Positions 8,727 through 17,462 of a stretch of 50,182 bases of DNA are shown one piece after another. Within the stretch, counting starts at the first letter, position 1. The number at the start of each line of letters is the position of its first letter. The position numbers and the translations under genes are program-made. Location: the NCBI RefSeq assembly GCF_030378065.1, contig NZ_JAUCGJ010000036.1, positions 1-50,182 of the forward strand. Reading direction: 5' to 3'. This stretch comes from Candidatus Venteria ishoeyi (GTDB lineage: Bacteria; Pseudomonadota; Gammaproteobacteria; Beggiatoales; Beggiatoaceae). The notes under the pieces were generated by a model, which saw only the letters and a program-made list of their open reading frames with translations, made no database searches and was not told the DNA's origin.

Positions 8727-10338
8727 GTCCACAACAGCTACGCCCTTATTGGAAATTCGAAAACTCAGTGTTGCCTTTGGTCGCCATGAGCCGCGCAGCA
8801 AAGTGGTGCAGCAACTGGATTTACAGATTGCAGCGGGGGAAAAACTCGCGCTGGTTGGCGAATCGGGTTCTGGAAAATCTGTCTCTGCCTTATCAGTCTT
8901 AGGTTTGCACGAAGCAGGGCAGGTGCATTATCCCAGTGGTGAAATCTTATTTCAGGGGCAGGATTTATTACATATTCCCGCAGCAGCCTTGCGCCGGGTG
9001 CGTGGTAAAGATATTGCCATGATTTTCCAGGAACCCATGACTTCGCTCAACCCGGTTTATCCCATTGGCACACAACTGATAGAACCCTTGCTGCTACATG
9101 AAAACTATTCCCGCGCAGCCGCCAAAAAACACATGATAGAGTTGCTGGATCACACCGGCATCCCGGAACCACATAAACGTTTTGATGCCTATCCACATAT
9201 GCTTTCCGGTGGACAGCGGCAACGTGTCATGATTGCCATGGCGCTGGCTTGTAACCCTAAGTTATTGATTGCAGACGAACCGACAACAGCGCTGGATGTC
9301 ACTATTCAGATGCAGATTCTGGAATTATTGGAAAAAATCCAAAAAGAATCCAATATGGCGATTTTATTGATCACCCATGATCTTAATATCGTGCGCCGTT
9401 TTACGGATCGTATTTGCGTGATGCAACAAGGCCGCCTGGTTGAAGAAAATACTACGACACAATTGTTTGAAAATCCAAAACATCCTTATACCCTGCGTTT
9501 ATTAGACAGCCAACTGAGCCAGCGTATGATTGTTGATGAGCCGGATAATCAACAAGCGCCCTTATTAAAAGCACAGCAACTGCGTTGTCATTTTCCGATT
9601 AAAACCGGTTTTTTTCGCAGAACACAAGGCGTGGTGAAAGCCGTTGATAATGCTGATGTGCATTTACAGCCCGGAGAAACCCTGGGCATCGTCGGGGAGT
9701 CAGGTTCCGGTAAAACCACCCTGGGCATGTGTTTATTACGTTTACAGGACTGCGAAGGTGAGATTTATTTTTCAGGGCAAGCCCTGCACAATTTGAAACC
9801 CCGCCAATTACGCCCTTTGCGCAAAGATTTTCAGGTAGTTTTTCAAGACCCTTATTCATCGTTGTCGCCCCGGATGACGGTGGAACAAATTATCGGCGAA
9901 GGCTTACAGATTCATTTCCCGCAACTCAGTCGTGAGCAGCGCCGCACGCGTATTATCGCCATGCTCGAAGAAGTCGGCTTGGAAGCGGATATGTTATGGC
10001 GTTACCCTCATGAATTTTCAGGTGGTCAACGCCAGCGTATCGCGATTGCCAGGGTGGTGATTTTAGAACCCAAGCTGATTTTATTAGACGAGCCAACCAG
10101 TGCATTGGATGTCTCTGTGCAAAAACAGGTTTTATCATTACTGCATCATTTACAACAAAAGCATCATATCAGTTACTTATTTATCAGCCATGATTTGAAA
10201 GTTATCCGCGCCATGTCACACCGTATTATTGTCATGCGCGAGGGGACTTTTGTTGAACAGGGGCAGACGGAAAAGCTGTTTGCCGCGCCACAGCAGCATT
10301 ATACCCAACAATTATTACAAGCAGCTTTGTTTGCATAA
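8716..10338 (+). CDS. yejF: ABC transporter ATPase with two nucleotide-binding domains (YejF/oligopeptide type)
   Basis: Fused twin ATPase of 540 residues from the oligopeptide/nickel/microcin C uptake class (DppD-DppF-like fusion). Domain 1 has Walker A GESGSGKS (about 48-55), signature LSGGQRQRV and Walker [13 protein letters not shown]. Domain 2 has [19 protein letters not shown] and [12 protein letters not shown]. Both have an H-loop (ITHD, ISHD) and the C-terminal HPYT-type segments typical of the class. The frame is open from a TTG at 8710, but the ATG codons at 8716 and 8719 are better starts. No permease or binding-protein genes are adjacent, so partners must be elsewhere. Overlap with the sulfotransferase gene suggests coupled expression. 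The gene symbol rests on architecture only. Confidence 0.87.
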   Translation: MMNKSTTATPLLEIRKLSVAFGRHEPRSKVVQQLDLQIAAGEKLALVGESGSGKSVSALSVLGLHEAGQVHYPSGEILFQGQDLLHIPAAALRRVRGKDIAMIFQEPMTSLNPVYPIGTQLIEPLLLHENYSRAAAKKHMIELLDHTGIPEPHKRFDAYPHMLSGGQRQRVMIAMALACNPKLLIADEPTTALDVTIQMQILELLEKIQKESNMAILLITHDLNIVRRFTDRICVMQQGRLVEENTTTQLFENPKHPYTLRLLDSQLSQRMIVDEPDNQQAPLLKAQQLRCHFPIKTGFFRRTQGVVKAVDNADVHLQPGETLGIVGESGSGKTTLGMCLLRLQDCEGEIYFSGQALHNLKPRQLRPLRKDFQVVFQDPYSSLSPRMTVEQIIGEGLQIHFPQLSREQRRTRIIAMLEEVGLEADMLWRYPHEFSGGQRQRIAIARVVILEPKLILLDEPTSALDVSVQKQVLSLLHHLQQKHHISYLFISHDLKVIRAMSHRIIVMREGTFVEQGQTEKLFAAPQQHYTQQLLQAALFA

Positions 10339-10423
10339 ATAACCTGAATTATGCGCTTTGTCCAACATCGGTTATCATATACGGTTAATTTTTAGGTTTT
10401 TGTGAGTTTATGAAGTCCAGAAA

Positions 10424-10732
10424 CTGTTGGTAAACCGTTATAAACGATGGCAGAACAAGACGCAATTAACACGAAAAACCGGAATCTATATAAAATTTAT
10501 TGCTACACAACCCCGGATTTTTTGTGTTAAGGAACGAGGATAAAGTAAGAACCGAAACTGGGCGCAGGATTTTTGTTCATTTTCAAGGCATGAAAACAGG
10601 CGCATAGCAAGCTATGTAACTGTTTTCATAACGCAGAAAATGGAGAAAAAGGCCAGCTTGGTTTCGGGAATTATAAAATCCTCGTTCCTAACTGCAATGC
10701 CGCTATGTCAAGCATAATAGGTTTACCAACAG
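10424..10732. mobile_element. MITE-like long-hairpin element (family R2) inside an outer inverted repeat
   Basis: This occupies most of the 438-base gap before aceE. A perfect 13-base inverted pair, CTGTTGGTAAACC (10424-10436) and GGTTTACCAACAG (10720-10732), bounds the region. Inside, 10526-10692 folds on itself almost throughout: GTTAAGGAACGAGGAT (10526-10541) pairs with ATCCTCGTTCCTAAC (10678-10692). The arms continue to a central ATGAAAACAGGCGCATAG / TATGTAACTGTTTTCAT stem. There is no open frame of useful size. Related copies are at 14884-14946, 28896-29028 and 46109-46187. Shared sequence plus long terminal inversion fits a non-autonomous mobile element; no flanking duplication was identified. 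Confidence 0.8.
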
Positions 10733-10776
10733 CTTCTCATTTTATAAAACTCCGTTGACGTATTATGGAGAACCAT

Positions 10777-13437
10777 ATGACAAGCACGCTTGATCCGGGT
10801 ATTGATCCCGATTCCCAGGAAACCGAAGAATGGCTGGAAGCCCTGGAATCGGTTATTGAAAACGAAGGCATTGAACGCGCACATTTTTTAATAGAACGCC
10901 TGATTAAACGGGCGCGGCGACGCGGGGGACACTTACCCTATTCCGCCAATACCGCTTATGTTAATACCATCCCCGTTAGCCAAGAAGACAAAAAACCTGG
11001 GGATTCCACGCTGGAATGGCGTTTGCGTTCTTATATTCGCTGGAATGCGATGGCAATGGTGGTGCGCGCCAACAAGGAAAGCAGCGAACTGGGCGGTCAT
11101 ATTGCCAGTTTTGCCTCTGCCGCCACGCTTTATGATGTCGGTTTTAACCATTTTTTCCACGCTGCCAATGGTAGTCATGGTGGTGATTTAATCTATTTTC
11201 AGGGCCATTCCGCGCCGGGAATTTATGCCCGCGCCTTTATGGAAGGGCGTTTATCTGAAGAACAATTAGGCCGTTTTCGTCAGGAAGTAGATGGCGATGG
11301 TCTGCCTTCTTACCCCCATCCCTGGCTGATGCCCGATTTCTGGCAGTTCCCCACCGTATCTATGGGTTTAGGCCCGATTCAGGCAATTTACCAAGCCCGT
11401 TTCATGAAATATCTCAGCAACCGCAATATCGTCAATAATGAACAGCGTAAAATCTGGGCATTTATGGGCGATGGCGAGATGGATGAGCCAGAATCGCTGG
11501 GCGCAATCGGCATGGCGGGTCGGGAAAAACTCGACAACCTGGTGTTTGTCATTAACTGTAACTTACAGCGCTTAGATGGCCCGGTGCGCGGTAATGGCAA
11601 GATCATTCAGGAAATGGAAGCCAACTTCCGTGGCGCTGGCTGGAATGTCATTAAAGTTATCTGGGGGTCTTATTGGGATCCCTTATTTGCAATGGACACC
11701 CAGGGACTGATGCGCAAACGCATGGAAGAATGCGTAGACGGTGAATATCAGAATTACAAAGCCAAAGGCGGCGCTTATACCCGCGAACATTTCTTTGGCA
11801 AATACCCCGAACTCAAACGCATGGTCGCCAATATGAGCGACAATGACATCTGGCGCTTAAATCGTGGTGGTCATGATCCGCATAAAGTCTATGCTGCCTA
11901 TGCATCAGCCGTGAAACACACCGGGCAACCCACCGTGATTCTGGCGAAAACCGTTAAAGGTTACGGCATGGGTATCGCCGGTGAAGGGCAGAATATTACC
12001 CATCAACAGAAAAAAATGGGCATGGAAGCGTTAACCGCGTTCCGTGATCGGTTTAATATTCCGGTTTCCGATGAAGAACTGCCCAATGCACCGTTTTATA
12101 AACCAGCGGAAGACAGCCCGGAAATGCAATACCTGCATGAGCGGCGCAAAGCGCTGGGCGGTTATATGCCTGCGCGGGTCAATAAAGCTGCACCACTTGA
12201 GATCCCGCCGCTGGAAACCTTTAAGGCACAACTGCAAAGCAGTGGTGAGCGGGAGTATTCCACTACCATGGCCTTTGTGCGTATGCTTTCAGTTCTGGGC
12301 AAAGATAAAAAAATTGGCAAATATGTGGTGCCGATTGTCCCGGATGAAGCCCGTACCTTTGGCATGGAAGGTCTGTTCCGGCAAATGGCAATTTATTCCT
12401 CCGTGGGCCAGCTTTATGAGCCACAGGATGCTGATCAGGTAATGTATTACCGTGAAGACAAAAACGGTCAGATTCTCGAAGAAGGCATTAATGAAGCCGG
12501 TGCCATGTCTTCCTGGATTGCCGCAGCAACGGCGTACAGCAATTACGGCGTGAACATGATGCCGTTTTATATTTATTATTCCATGTTCGGTTTCCAGCGT
12601 ATTGGCGATCTGGCCTGGGCGGCAGGCGATATGCAGGCGCGTGGCTTTTTGCTGGGTGGCACAGCAGGGCGCACCACGCTGGCAGGTGAAGGCTTGCAGC
12701 ATCAGGATGGTCATGGACACTTGCAGGCGGCAACGATCCCCAACTGTATTTCCTATGACCCCACTTTTGCCTATGAACTTGCGATCATTTTACATGATGG
12801 CATGAAGCGCATGTTCCACGATCAGGAAAATGTGTTTTATTACATTTCAGTGATGAATGAAAACTATGCCCACCCGGCGCTGCCTGAGGGTGCAGAAGAA
12901 GGCATACTCCAGGGGATGTACTTATTTAGCGAAGCTAAAAAAGCGAAAGTACAATTACTGGGCAGTGGCACGATTTTACGTGAAGTGATTGCCGCTGCCG
13001 AGTTGCTGGAACAGGATTTTGGCATCAGCTCAGATATCTGGAGCGTCACCAGCTTTAATGAACTGCGCCGCGAAGGGCTGGAAGTGGAACGCTGGAACCG
13101 AATGCACCCGGAAGACACTCAGCGCAGCACCTGTGTCACGCAAAATCTGCAAAATCGCCAGGGTCCGGTAATTTGTGCCACCGATTATATTAAAACGTAT
13201 GGCGATCAAATCCGTAATTGGGTACCAGCACCCTACACGGTATTAGGTACCGATGGTTTTGGGCGTAGTGATATACGCAAAAAATTGCGCGAATTCTTTG
13301 AAGTCAATCGTTTTTATGTGGTTGTGGCCGCACTTAAAGCCTTGGCTGATCAAGGTGATATTCCAGCCAGCACCGTCAGCGATGCGATCCAGCGCTACGA
13401 TCTCGACATCAACAAACCTAACCCGACAACGGTTTAA
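10777..13437 (+). CDS. aceE: Pyruvate dehydrogenase E1 component (homodimeric type)
   Basis: Thiamine-diphosphate-dependent decarboxylase that feeds acetyl groups to the E2 lipoyl arm, linking glycolysis to the TCA cycle. GGAG at 10767-10770 is spaced six bases from the ATG at 10777, giving 886 residues, almost the E. coli length; the ATG at 10765 lies on top of that site and is less likely. The ThDP/Mg motif is GDGEMDEPESLG followed by NLVFVINCNLQRLDG. HSAPGIYARAF, GYGMGIAGEGQNITHQ and AGEGLQHQDGHGHL are other hallmark AceE segments. It is followed after 11 bases by aceF. No pdhR-like regulator is adjacent; the upstream region is filled by the R2 element. Confidence 0.98.
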   Translation: MTSTLDPGIDPDSQETEEWLEALESVIENEGIERAHFLIERLIKRARRRGGHLPYSANTAYVNTIPVSQEDKKPGDSTLEWRLRSYIRWNAMAMVVRANKESSELGGHIASFASAATLYDVGFNHFFHAANGSHGGDLIYFQGHSAPGIYARAFMEGRLSEEQLGRFRQEVDGDGLPSYPHPWLMPDFWQFPTVSMGLGPIQAIYQARFMKYLSNRNIVNNEQRKIWAFMGDGEMDEPESLGAIGMAGREKLDNLVFVINCNLQRLDGPVRGNGKIIQEMEANFRGAGWNVIKVIWGSYWDPLFAMDTQGLMRKRMEECVDGEYQNYKAKGGAYTREHFFGKYPELKRMVANMSDNDIWRLNRGGHDPHKVYAAYASAVKHTGQPTVILAKTVKGYGMGIAGEGQNITHQQKKMGMEALTAFRDRFNIPVSDEELPNAPFYKPAEDSPEMQYLHERRKALGGYMPARVNKAAPLEIPPLETFKAQLQSSGEREYSTTMAFVRMLSVLGKDKKIGKYVVPIVPDEARTFGMEGLFRQMAIYSSVGQLYEPQDADQVMYYREDKNGQILEEGINEAGAMSSWIAAATAYSNYGVNMMPFYIYYSMFGFQRIGDLAWAAGDMQARGFLLGGTAGRTTLAGEGLQHQDGHGHLQAATIPNCISYDPTFAYELAIILHDGMKRMFHDQENVFYYISVMNENYAHPALPEGAEEGILQGMYLFSEAKKAKVQLLGSGTILREVIAAAELLEQDFGISSDIWSVTSFNELRREGLEVERWNRMHPEDTQRSTCVTQNLQNRQGPVICATDYIKTYGDQIRNWVPAPYTVLGTDGFGRSDIRKKLREFFEVNRFYVVVAALKALADQGDIPASTVSDAIQRYDLDINKPNPTTV

Positions 13438-13448
13438 GGGAGTCACAG

Positions 13449-14807
13449 ATGCCAACGATTAAAAACATTCCCGTACCGGATATTGGTGATTTTAAGGGTG
13501 TAGAAGTCATTGAAATTATGGTTTCTCCAGGTGACAGCGTAGCCGCAGAAGATTCGCTGATCACCCTGGAAAGCGATAAATCAGCCATGGAAATTCCCAG
13601 CCCGGATGCCGGGGTGGTAAAAGAAGTGAAACTCAACATTGGTGATACGGTTGCTGAAGGCGATTTAATCCTGACCCTGGAATTGGCAGAAGCAAGCAAG
13701 GAGCAAGCATCCGCAGCAACGACTACGGCAGCAGTTGAGCAAGCAAGTCCAACACCGATAGTTGCACCGCCCGAAGCTGCACCGCCGCCTTCCCAAACCC
13801 GCAAACCTTCATTGGCAGAGCCGGTACCAAAAGAAATCAAACAACCGCCACCTGAACCGGTGCGTATTGATGATTCTTTACGTAAAAAAGCCCATGCCAG
13901 TCCTTCCGTGCGACGTTTTGCGCGTGAGTTAGGTGCGGCCTTGGAACAGGTTAAAGGCAGTGGGCGTAAAGGCCGCATTATTAAGCAAGACGTGCAAAGC
14001 TTTGTTAAAAGTCAGTTACAAAAAGTCAGTAGCGGCGAAGTCGGGCAAGGTGGTGGTTTTGCCGTACCAGCAATGCCGGAAATCGACTTTGCACAATTTG
14101 GTGAGATTGAAAACAAAACCCTGTCACGGATTCAAAAAATCTCCGGGCCGGTACTACATCGCAGTTGGGTCACGATTCCCCATGTCACCCAACATGATGA
14201 AACCGATATTACCGAGATGGAAGCCTTCCGTAAAAGCATGAAAAGCGAAGCGGAAAGACGAGGCCTGAAACTCACGCCACTGGTTTTTCTGATGAAAGCG
14301 GCGGTTGCTGCGCTCAAGGAATTTCCAGAATTTAACGCTTCACTGTCGTCGGATCAAACCAGCCTGATTATGAAAAAATATTTTCATATCGGCTTTGCGG
14401 TTGATACTCCCGGTGGCTTGGTGGTGCCGGTGATTCGTGATGTTGATCAAAAAGGTCTGTTTGAACTTTCTGAGGAATTGATCGCGCTCAGCAGCAAAGC
14501 CCGTGAAAGTAAACTCAGCCCTGGCGAGATGCAAGGTGGCTGCTTCACTATTTCCAGCCTCGGCGGTATCGGCGGCACCTATTTCACGCCGATTATCAAT
14601 GCACCGGAAGTGGCTATTCTTGGCGTATCACGCAGTAAAATGCAGCCGGTATATCAAGAGAATGGGCAAGATGGTGAATTTGTACCGCGCCTGATGCTAC
14701 CCTTGTCCTTGTCTTATGACCATAGAGTCATTGACGGGGCTAAGGCCGCACGGTTCTGTAGTTATCTGGGCTTTATTTTGGCAGATGTAAGGCGATTGTT
14801 GATTTAA
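13449..14807 (+). CDS. aceF: Dihydrolipoamide acetyltransferase (PDH E2), single lipoyl domain
   Basis: E2 core of the pyruvate dehydrogenase complex, 452 residues, with GGGAG as ribosome binding site. Domains in order: one biotinyl/lipoyl domain (about 1-78) with lipoylated Lys44 in LESDKSAME; an Ala/Pro/Thr linker (about 80-145); a peripheral subunit-binding domain (about 150-187, SPSVRRFARELG); and the acyltransferase domain to the C-terminus with catalytic His425 and Asp429 in SYDHRVIDG. E. coli has three lipoyl domains, but single-domain E2 proteins are known in other proteobacteria. The E3 gene lpd does not follow, so E3 must be encoded elsewhere. An imperfect hairpin and a short R2 copy follow. 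Confidence 0.97.
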   Translation: MPTIKNIPVPDIGDFKGVEVIEIMVSPGDSVAAEDSLITLESDKSAMEIPSPDAGVVKEVKLNIGDTVAEGDLILTLELAEASKEQASAATTTAAVEQASPTPIVAPPEAAPPPSQTRKPSLAEPVPKEIKQPPPEPVRIDDSLRKKAHASPSVRRFARELGAALEQVKGSGRKGRIIKQDVQSFVKSQLQKVSSGEVGQGGGFAVPAMPEIDFAQFGEIENKTLSRIQKISGPVLHRSWVTIPHVTQHDETDITEMEAFRKSMKSEAERRGLKLTPLVFLMKAAVAALKEFPEFNASLSSDQTSLIMKKYFHIGFAVDTPGGLVVPVIRDVDQKGLFELSEELIALSSKARESKLSPGEMQGGCFTISSLGGIGGTYFTPIINAPEVAILGVSRSKMQPVYQENGQDGEFVPRLMLPLSLSYDHRVIDGAKAARFCSYLGFILADVRRLLI

Positions 14808-14839
14808 GTCAGTGGAGGCGTTACTATTTTTTCAGTATT

Positions 14840-14853
14840 TGGGCGTATGCCCA
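14840..14853. terminator. Small hairpin downstream of aceF
   Basis: TGGGC-GTAT-GCCCA forms a perfect five-pair stem 33 bases after the aceF stop. It is nested in a weaker outer pairing of GGAGGCG (14814-14820) with CGTCTCC (about 14867-14873). There is no T-run, so intrinsic termination is uncertain. Confidence 0.35.
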
Positions 14854-14883
14854 GCGAAAAGGAAAGCGTCTCCGTTATTCTAT

Positions 14884-14946
14884 TTAGGAATGGGAATAAA
14901 AGCTGAAACTGATGCAGGGTTTTTGGCATTATAAAATTCCCGCTTT
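14884..14946. repeat. Short deletion derivative of the R2 element
   Basis: Reads TTAGGAATGGGAATAAAAGC, then TGAAACTGATGCAGGGTTTTT, then ATTATAAAATTCCCGC. These match the left outer arm, the GAAACTGGGCGCAGGATTTTT segment and the right outer arm of the copy at 10526-10692, with the central stem missing. It lies just upstream of the DUF4398-like lipoprotein gene. Confidence 0.65.
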
Positions 14947-14973
14947 GTCACAAAATTGAAGAAGGACATTATA

Positions 14974-15345
14974 ATGATGAAAAAATCTATAACATCGCTT
15001 GGTCTTTTATTATCTGCTTTGTTACTGGTTGCTTGCAGCAGCATTCCTAAGCCAGTGGCAGAACTGGCCAGTGCACAGACGCTGATTGAATCTGCCGAAA
15101 CCAGTGAAGCGGGTAGCTATGCTCCGGTAGAACTGGATCGTGCTAAAGGCAAGTTACAACGCGCTAAGGCAGCAGTGGATCGCAGAGATTACAAAACCGC
15201 AACCCAACTGGCTAATGAAGCTCAGGCTGATGCTAAACTGGCAGCAACCAAAGCCACTGCCGCGCGTGTTCAACAATCGGCAAAAGAAATGGATGCCACC
15301 GTTAAAGGCATGGCGAATGAACTTGAACGCGCTCAGCAGCAATAA
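14974..15345 (+). CDS. DUF4398-like lipoprotein
   Basis: Small lipoprotein of 123 residues. The frame is open from a TTG at 14956, but AAGGA at 14962-14966 is correctly spaced for the ATG at 14974, giving MMKKSITSLGLLLSALLLVAC with a lipobox and Cys21 as lipidation site. The mature part is an Ala/Lys/Glu-rich helical hairpin (ASAQTLIESAETS, ELDRAKGKLQRAKAAVDRRDYKTAT, ANEAQADAKLAATKATAARV) as in DUF4398 proteins. Residues after Cys21 are SSIPK with no Asp at +2, so outer-membrane sorting is likely. It is followed 17 bases later by a longer protein sharing this helical module plus an OmpA domain; the pair probably acts together at the envelope. Precise role unknown. Confidence 0.85.
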   Translation: MMKKSITSLGLLLSALLLVACSSIPKPVAELASAQTLIESAETSEAGSYAPVELDRAKGKLQRAKAAVDRRDYKTATQLANEAQADAKLAATKATAARVQQSAKEMDATVKGMANELERAQQQ

Positions 15346-15362
15346 GACAAGAGGATGAGAAC

Positions 15363-16172
15363 ATGAACAAAATCTATACACAGCTATTTTTTGTTACATT
15401 ACTGACAGTGCTTCTCAGTGCTTGTGGCGCACTTGAAAAAAGTACCAATTTAAAAGGTGCGGAAGCCGCCTATAATAAAGCGAAAGGCGATCCTGAAGTA
15501 ATTAAATATGCGGCCAGCCAGCTTGACAGCGCAGAAAAAACCTTAAAGCAGGCAGCCAATGCAGAAACGGCTGAAGAAATGAGATCACTGGCTTATATTG
15601 CTGATAACCAAGTTAAAACTGCAATGGAATTAACGGCAACCAAACAAGCGGAAGCTAAAATTGCCCACCTGAGTACAGTTTCCAGTGACCTGGCATTACA
15701 AGCACGGGAACAGGAAGCGCAACGTGCGCGTATGGCGGCTGAAAAAGCACGGCTGGCAGAAGAAAAAGCCCGTGCTGAAAAAAACCGTCTGCAACAGGAA
15801 CTGGCGGCATTACAGGCTAAAAAAACTGATCGGGGCATGGTTATGACCCTGGGTGATGTCTTGTTTGCCACCGGCAAAGCCGATCTGATGCCTGGTGCTG
15901 TCAGTACACTGCAACGATTGGCTGATTTTCTGCAACAGCATCCTGAAAAGAATCTGAAAATTGAAGGTCACACCGACTCCACAGGCAGCTCCAGTATGAA
16001 TTTACAATTATCAGAAAACCGCGCAAATGCCGTACGTAGCGCCTTAACCGCTAAAGGCGTAGACAGTGGACGTATACAAACAATTGGTTTGGGTATGAGC
16101 CAACCTATTGCGCCCAATAAGACGAAAGAAGGCCGCCAGCGTAACCGCCGGGTAGACATTATTATTCAGTAA
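15363..16172 (+). CDS. OmpA-family lipoprotein with DUF4398-like coiled coil
   Basis: Lipoprotein of 269 residues with signal sequence and lipobox LLSAC (Cys21). Residues about 30-145 form a helical, Ala/Glu/Lys-rich coiled coil similar to the preceding lipoprotein. Residues about 155-269 are a C-terminal OmpA/MotB peptidoglycan-binding domain: TLGDVLFATGKADLMPGA, LKIEGHTDSTGSSSMNLQLS, RANAVRSALTAKGV, and RNRRVDIIIQ at the end. The Asp of HTDSTGS and the Arg of NRRVDI that contact diaminopimelate are present. It probably tethers the outer membrane to peptidoglycan. The ribosome binding site is AGAGGA. It is the second gene of a two-gene operon ended by the palindrome at 16232. Confidence 0.93.
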   Translation: MNKIYTQLFFVTLLTVLLSACGALEKSTNLKGAEAAYNKAKGDPEVIKYAASQLDSAEKTLKQAANAETAEEMRSLAYIADNQVKTAMELTATKQAEAKIAHLSTVSSDLALQAREQEAQRARMAAEKARLAEEKARAEKNRLQQELAALQAKKTDRGMVMTLGDVLFATGKADLMPGAVSTLQRLADFLQQHPEKNLKIEGHTDSTGSSSMNLQLSENRANAVRSALTAKGVDSGRIQTIGLGMSQPIAPNKTKEGRQRNRRVDIIIQ

Positions 16173-16231
16173 TCAACAGGACTTTGAAGCCGGTACATCG
16201 CCAAGATTCTAATGACGGCTGGCTTATTAAA

Positions 16232-16264
16232 AGACCTTCCAGGTTTTCAAAACCTGGAAGGTCT
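16232..16264. terminator. Perfect 33-base palindromic hairpin between convergent genes
   Basis: AGACCTTCCAGGTTTT, one C, then AAAACCTGGAAGGTCT: a perfect 16-pair stem with a one-base centre. It lies between the OmpA lipoprotein (+) and the RRM-like gene (-), so it can serve both as a terminator. Its perfect symmetry also suits a mobile palindromic repeat. Confidence 0.75.
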
Positions 16265-16298
16265 GGGAGGCCAACGGTGTAGAAAGTAAGCGGGGTAA

Positions 16299-16544
16299 TT
16301 ATTGAAAAAATAATGGAATATAAGCAAATAAATGCTGCCCTTTCCACATTTTATGCTGTAACCGATCAGCAATCACCTGAAGACAAGCGGGGCTTTCATG
16401 TGTGTCGACAAAACCAATGACAGTGTCTGTTTGCTTATCATCTCCAATCAATTTAATGGAAGTGACGGCACAATAACTTGTCAAAAAACTTTGTAATTCC
16501 TGGGCATTGGTATTGCCAGGTAAGTTATAGAGCATAAGGTGCAT
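16299..16544 (-). CDS. Small RRM-like protein
   Basis: Predicted protein of 81 residues with a good ribosome binding site (AGAGG) ahead of the ATG at 16544. MHLMLYNLPGNTNAQELQSF resembles the RNP2 strand and first helix of an RNA-recognition motif, and DTVIGFVDT sits about where RNP1 would be, but the aromatic RNP1 signature is weak. The length matches one RRM domain. It lies alone on the minus strand, 212 bases from yggS and convergent with the lipoprotein operon. RNA binding is a tentative suggestion. Confidence 0.6.
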   Translation of the reverse strand: MHLMLYNLPGNTNAQELQSFLTSYCAVTSIKLIGDDKQTDTVIGFVDTHESPACLQVIADRLQHKMWKGQHLFAYIPLFFQ

Positions 16545-16756
16545 GGTGGTGCCTCTTGTTCAGGTAGCGTAAAATGTCCCGGAACCTGATGCGTTGTATT
16601 GTGGTTTATATCTGCATATTGCAGTATTGTTTAACTGGCTTTAGGTCTTTTTTATGCCTTTATATAGCCAGTAATGATATTTTTTTTATCTTTATATCAT
16701 ATATTATAACAGGTATTACGCAAAAGCCTCTTTTTCGCAGGTTTTGAAAGTTTGAA

Positions 16757-17452
16757 TTATTTTTTTATGCGGGGGCCAAAAATGGCGGTGCCAATGCGCA
16801 CTTGCGTCGCGCCTTCAGCGATAGCGGCTTCCAGATCAGCGCTCATACCCATGGATAAGGTATCTAAAGCAAAGCCCTGGCTTTTCAATTCAGTAAATAA
16901 GTGAAATAACCGGGCAAAGGGCAAACGCTGTTGTTCCAGCGTATCGGCAGATGCGGGTAAGGCCATCAGGCCACGCAAACGCAGGCGTGGCAGTTGCGAT
17001 ACGGCGCTTGCCAGCGTTTCCAGTTCTGCCGGATTAATACCAGATTTTTGTGGCTCGCGGCTGATATTCACCTGTAAACAGACATTCAGCGGTGCCAGGT
17101 GTGGTGGGCGTTGTTGATGCAGACGCTGCGCATGTTTTAAGCTGGACAGGGTTTCCACCCAATCAAAATGCGCTGCAATAGGACGGGTTTTATTAGATTG
17201 CATGGCCCCGATAAAATGCCATTCCAAATCATACCCTGCATTTTTCAGGCTTTCGATTTTTGGCAGGGCATCTTGCAGGTAGTTCTCGCCAAAACAACGC
17301 TGCCCCTGCGTAGCAGCACTTTTAATGGCTGTTGCGGGATGCGTTTTACTGACTGCCAGCAATTGAATATCTGCCGGGTTACGCTGCCATTTTGTTGCAG
17401 TTTGCGTAATGCGCTCGCGTACCTGTTGCAGACGTTGCGCGATGTTGTTCAT
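16757..17452 (-). CDS. yggS: YggS-family pyridoxal phosphate homeostasis protein
   Basis: PLP-binding protein of 231 residues (YggS/PROSC family) that affects cellular PLP and amino-acid balance and has no known enzyme activity. The PLP lysine is in LLAVSKTHP. Other family segments are CFGENYLQDALPKI, WHFIGAMQSNK, VNISREPQKSG, LRLRGLMALP, LSMGMSADLEAAI and VRIGTAIFGPR. The frame also offers an ATG at 17488, but the ATG at 17452 gives the usual family length and starts 10 bases after the thrB stop. It is in an operon with thrB. No proC or YggT gene is adjacent, unlike the common arrangement. Confidence 0.94.
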   Translation of the reverse strand: MNNIAQRLQQVRERITQTATKWQRNPADIQLLAVSKTHPATAIKSAATQGQRCFGENYLQDALPKIESLKNAGYDLEWHFIGAMQSNKTRPIAAHFDWVETLSSLKHAQRLHQQRPPHLAPLNVCLQVNISREPQKSGINPAELETLASAVSQLPRLRLRGLMALPASADTLEQQRLPFARLFHLFTELKSQGFALDTLSMGMSADLEAAIAEGATQVRIGTAIFGPRIKK

Positions 17453-17462
17453 GATGTGGGAC

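Noticed and set aside
13418-13978. 186-residue minus-strand frame opposite aceF
   Set aside because: It mirrors the Ala/Pro linker and lipoyl region of aceF, has no ribosome binding site and matches nothing.
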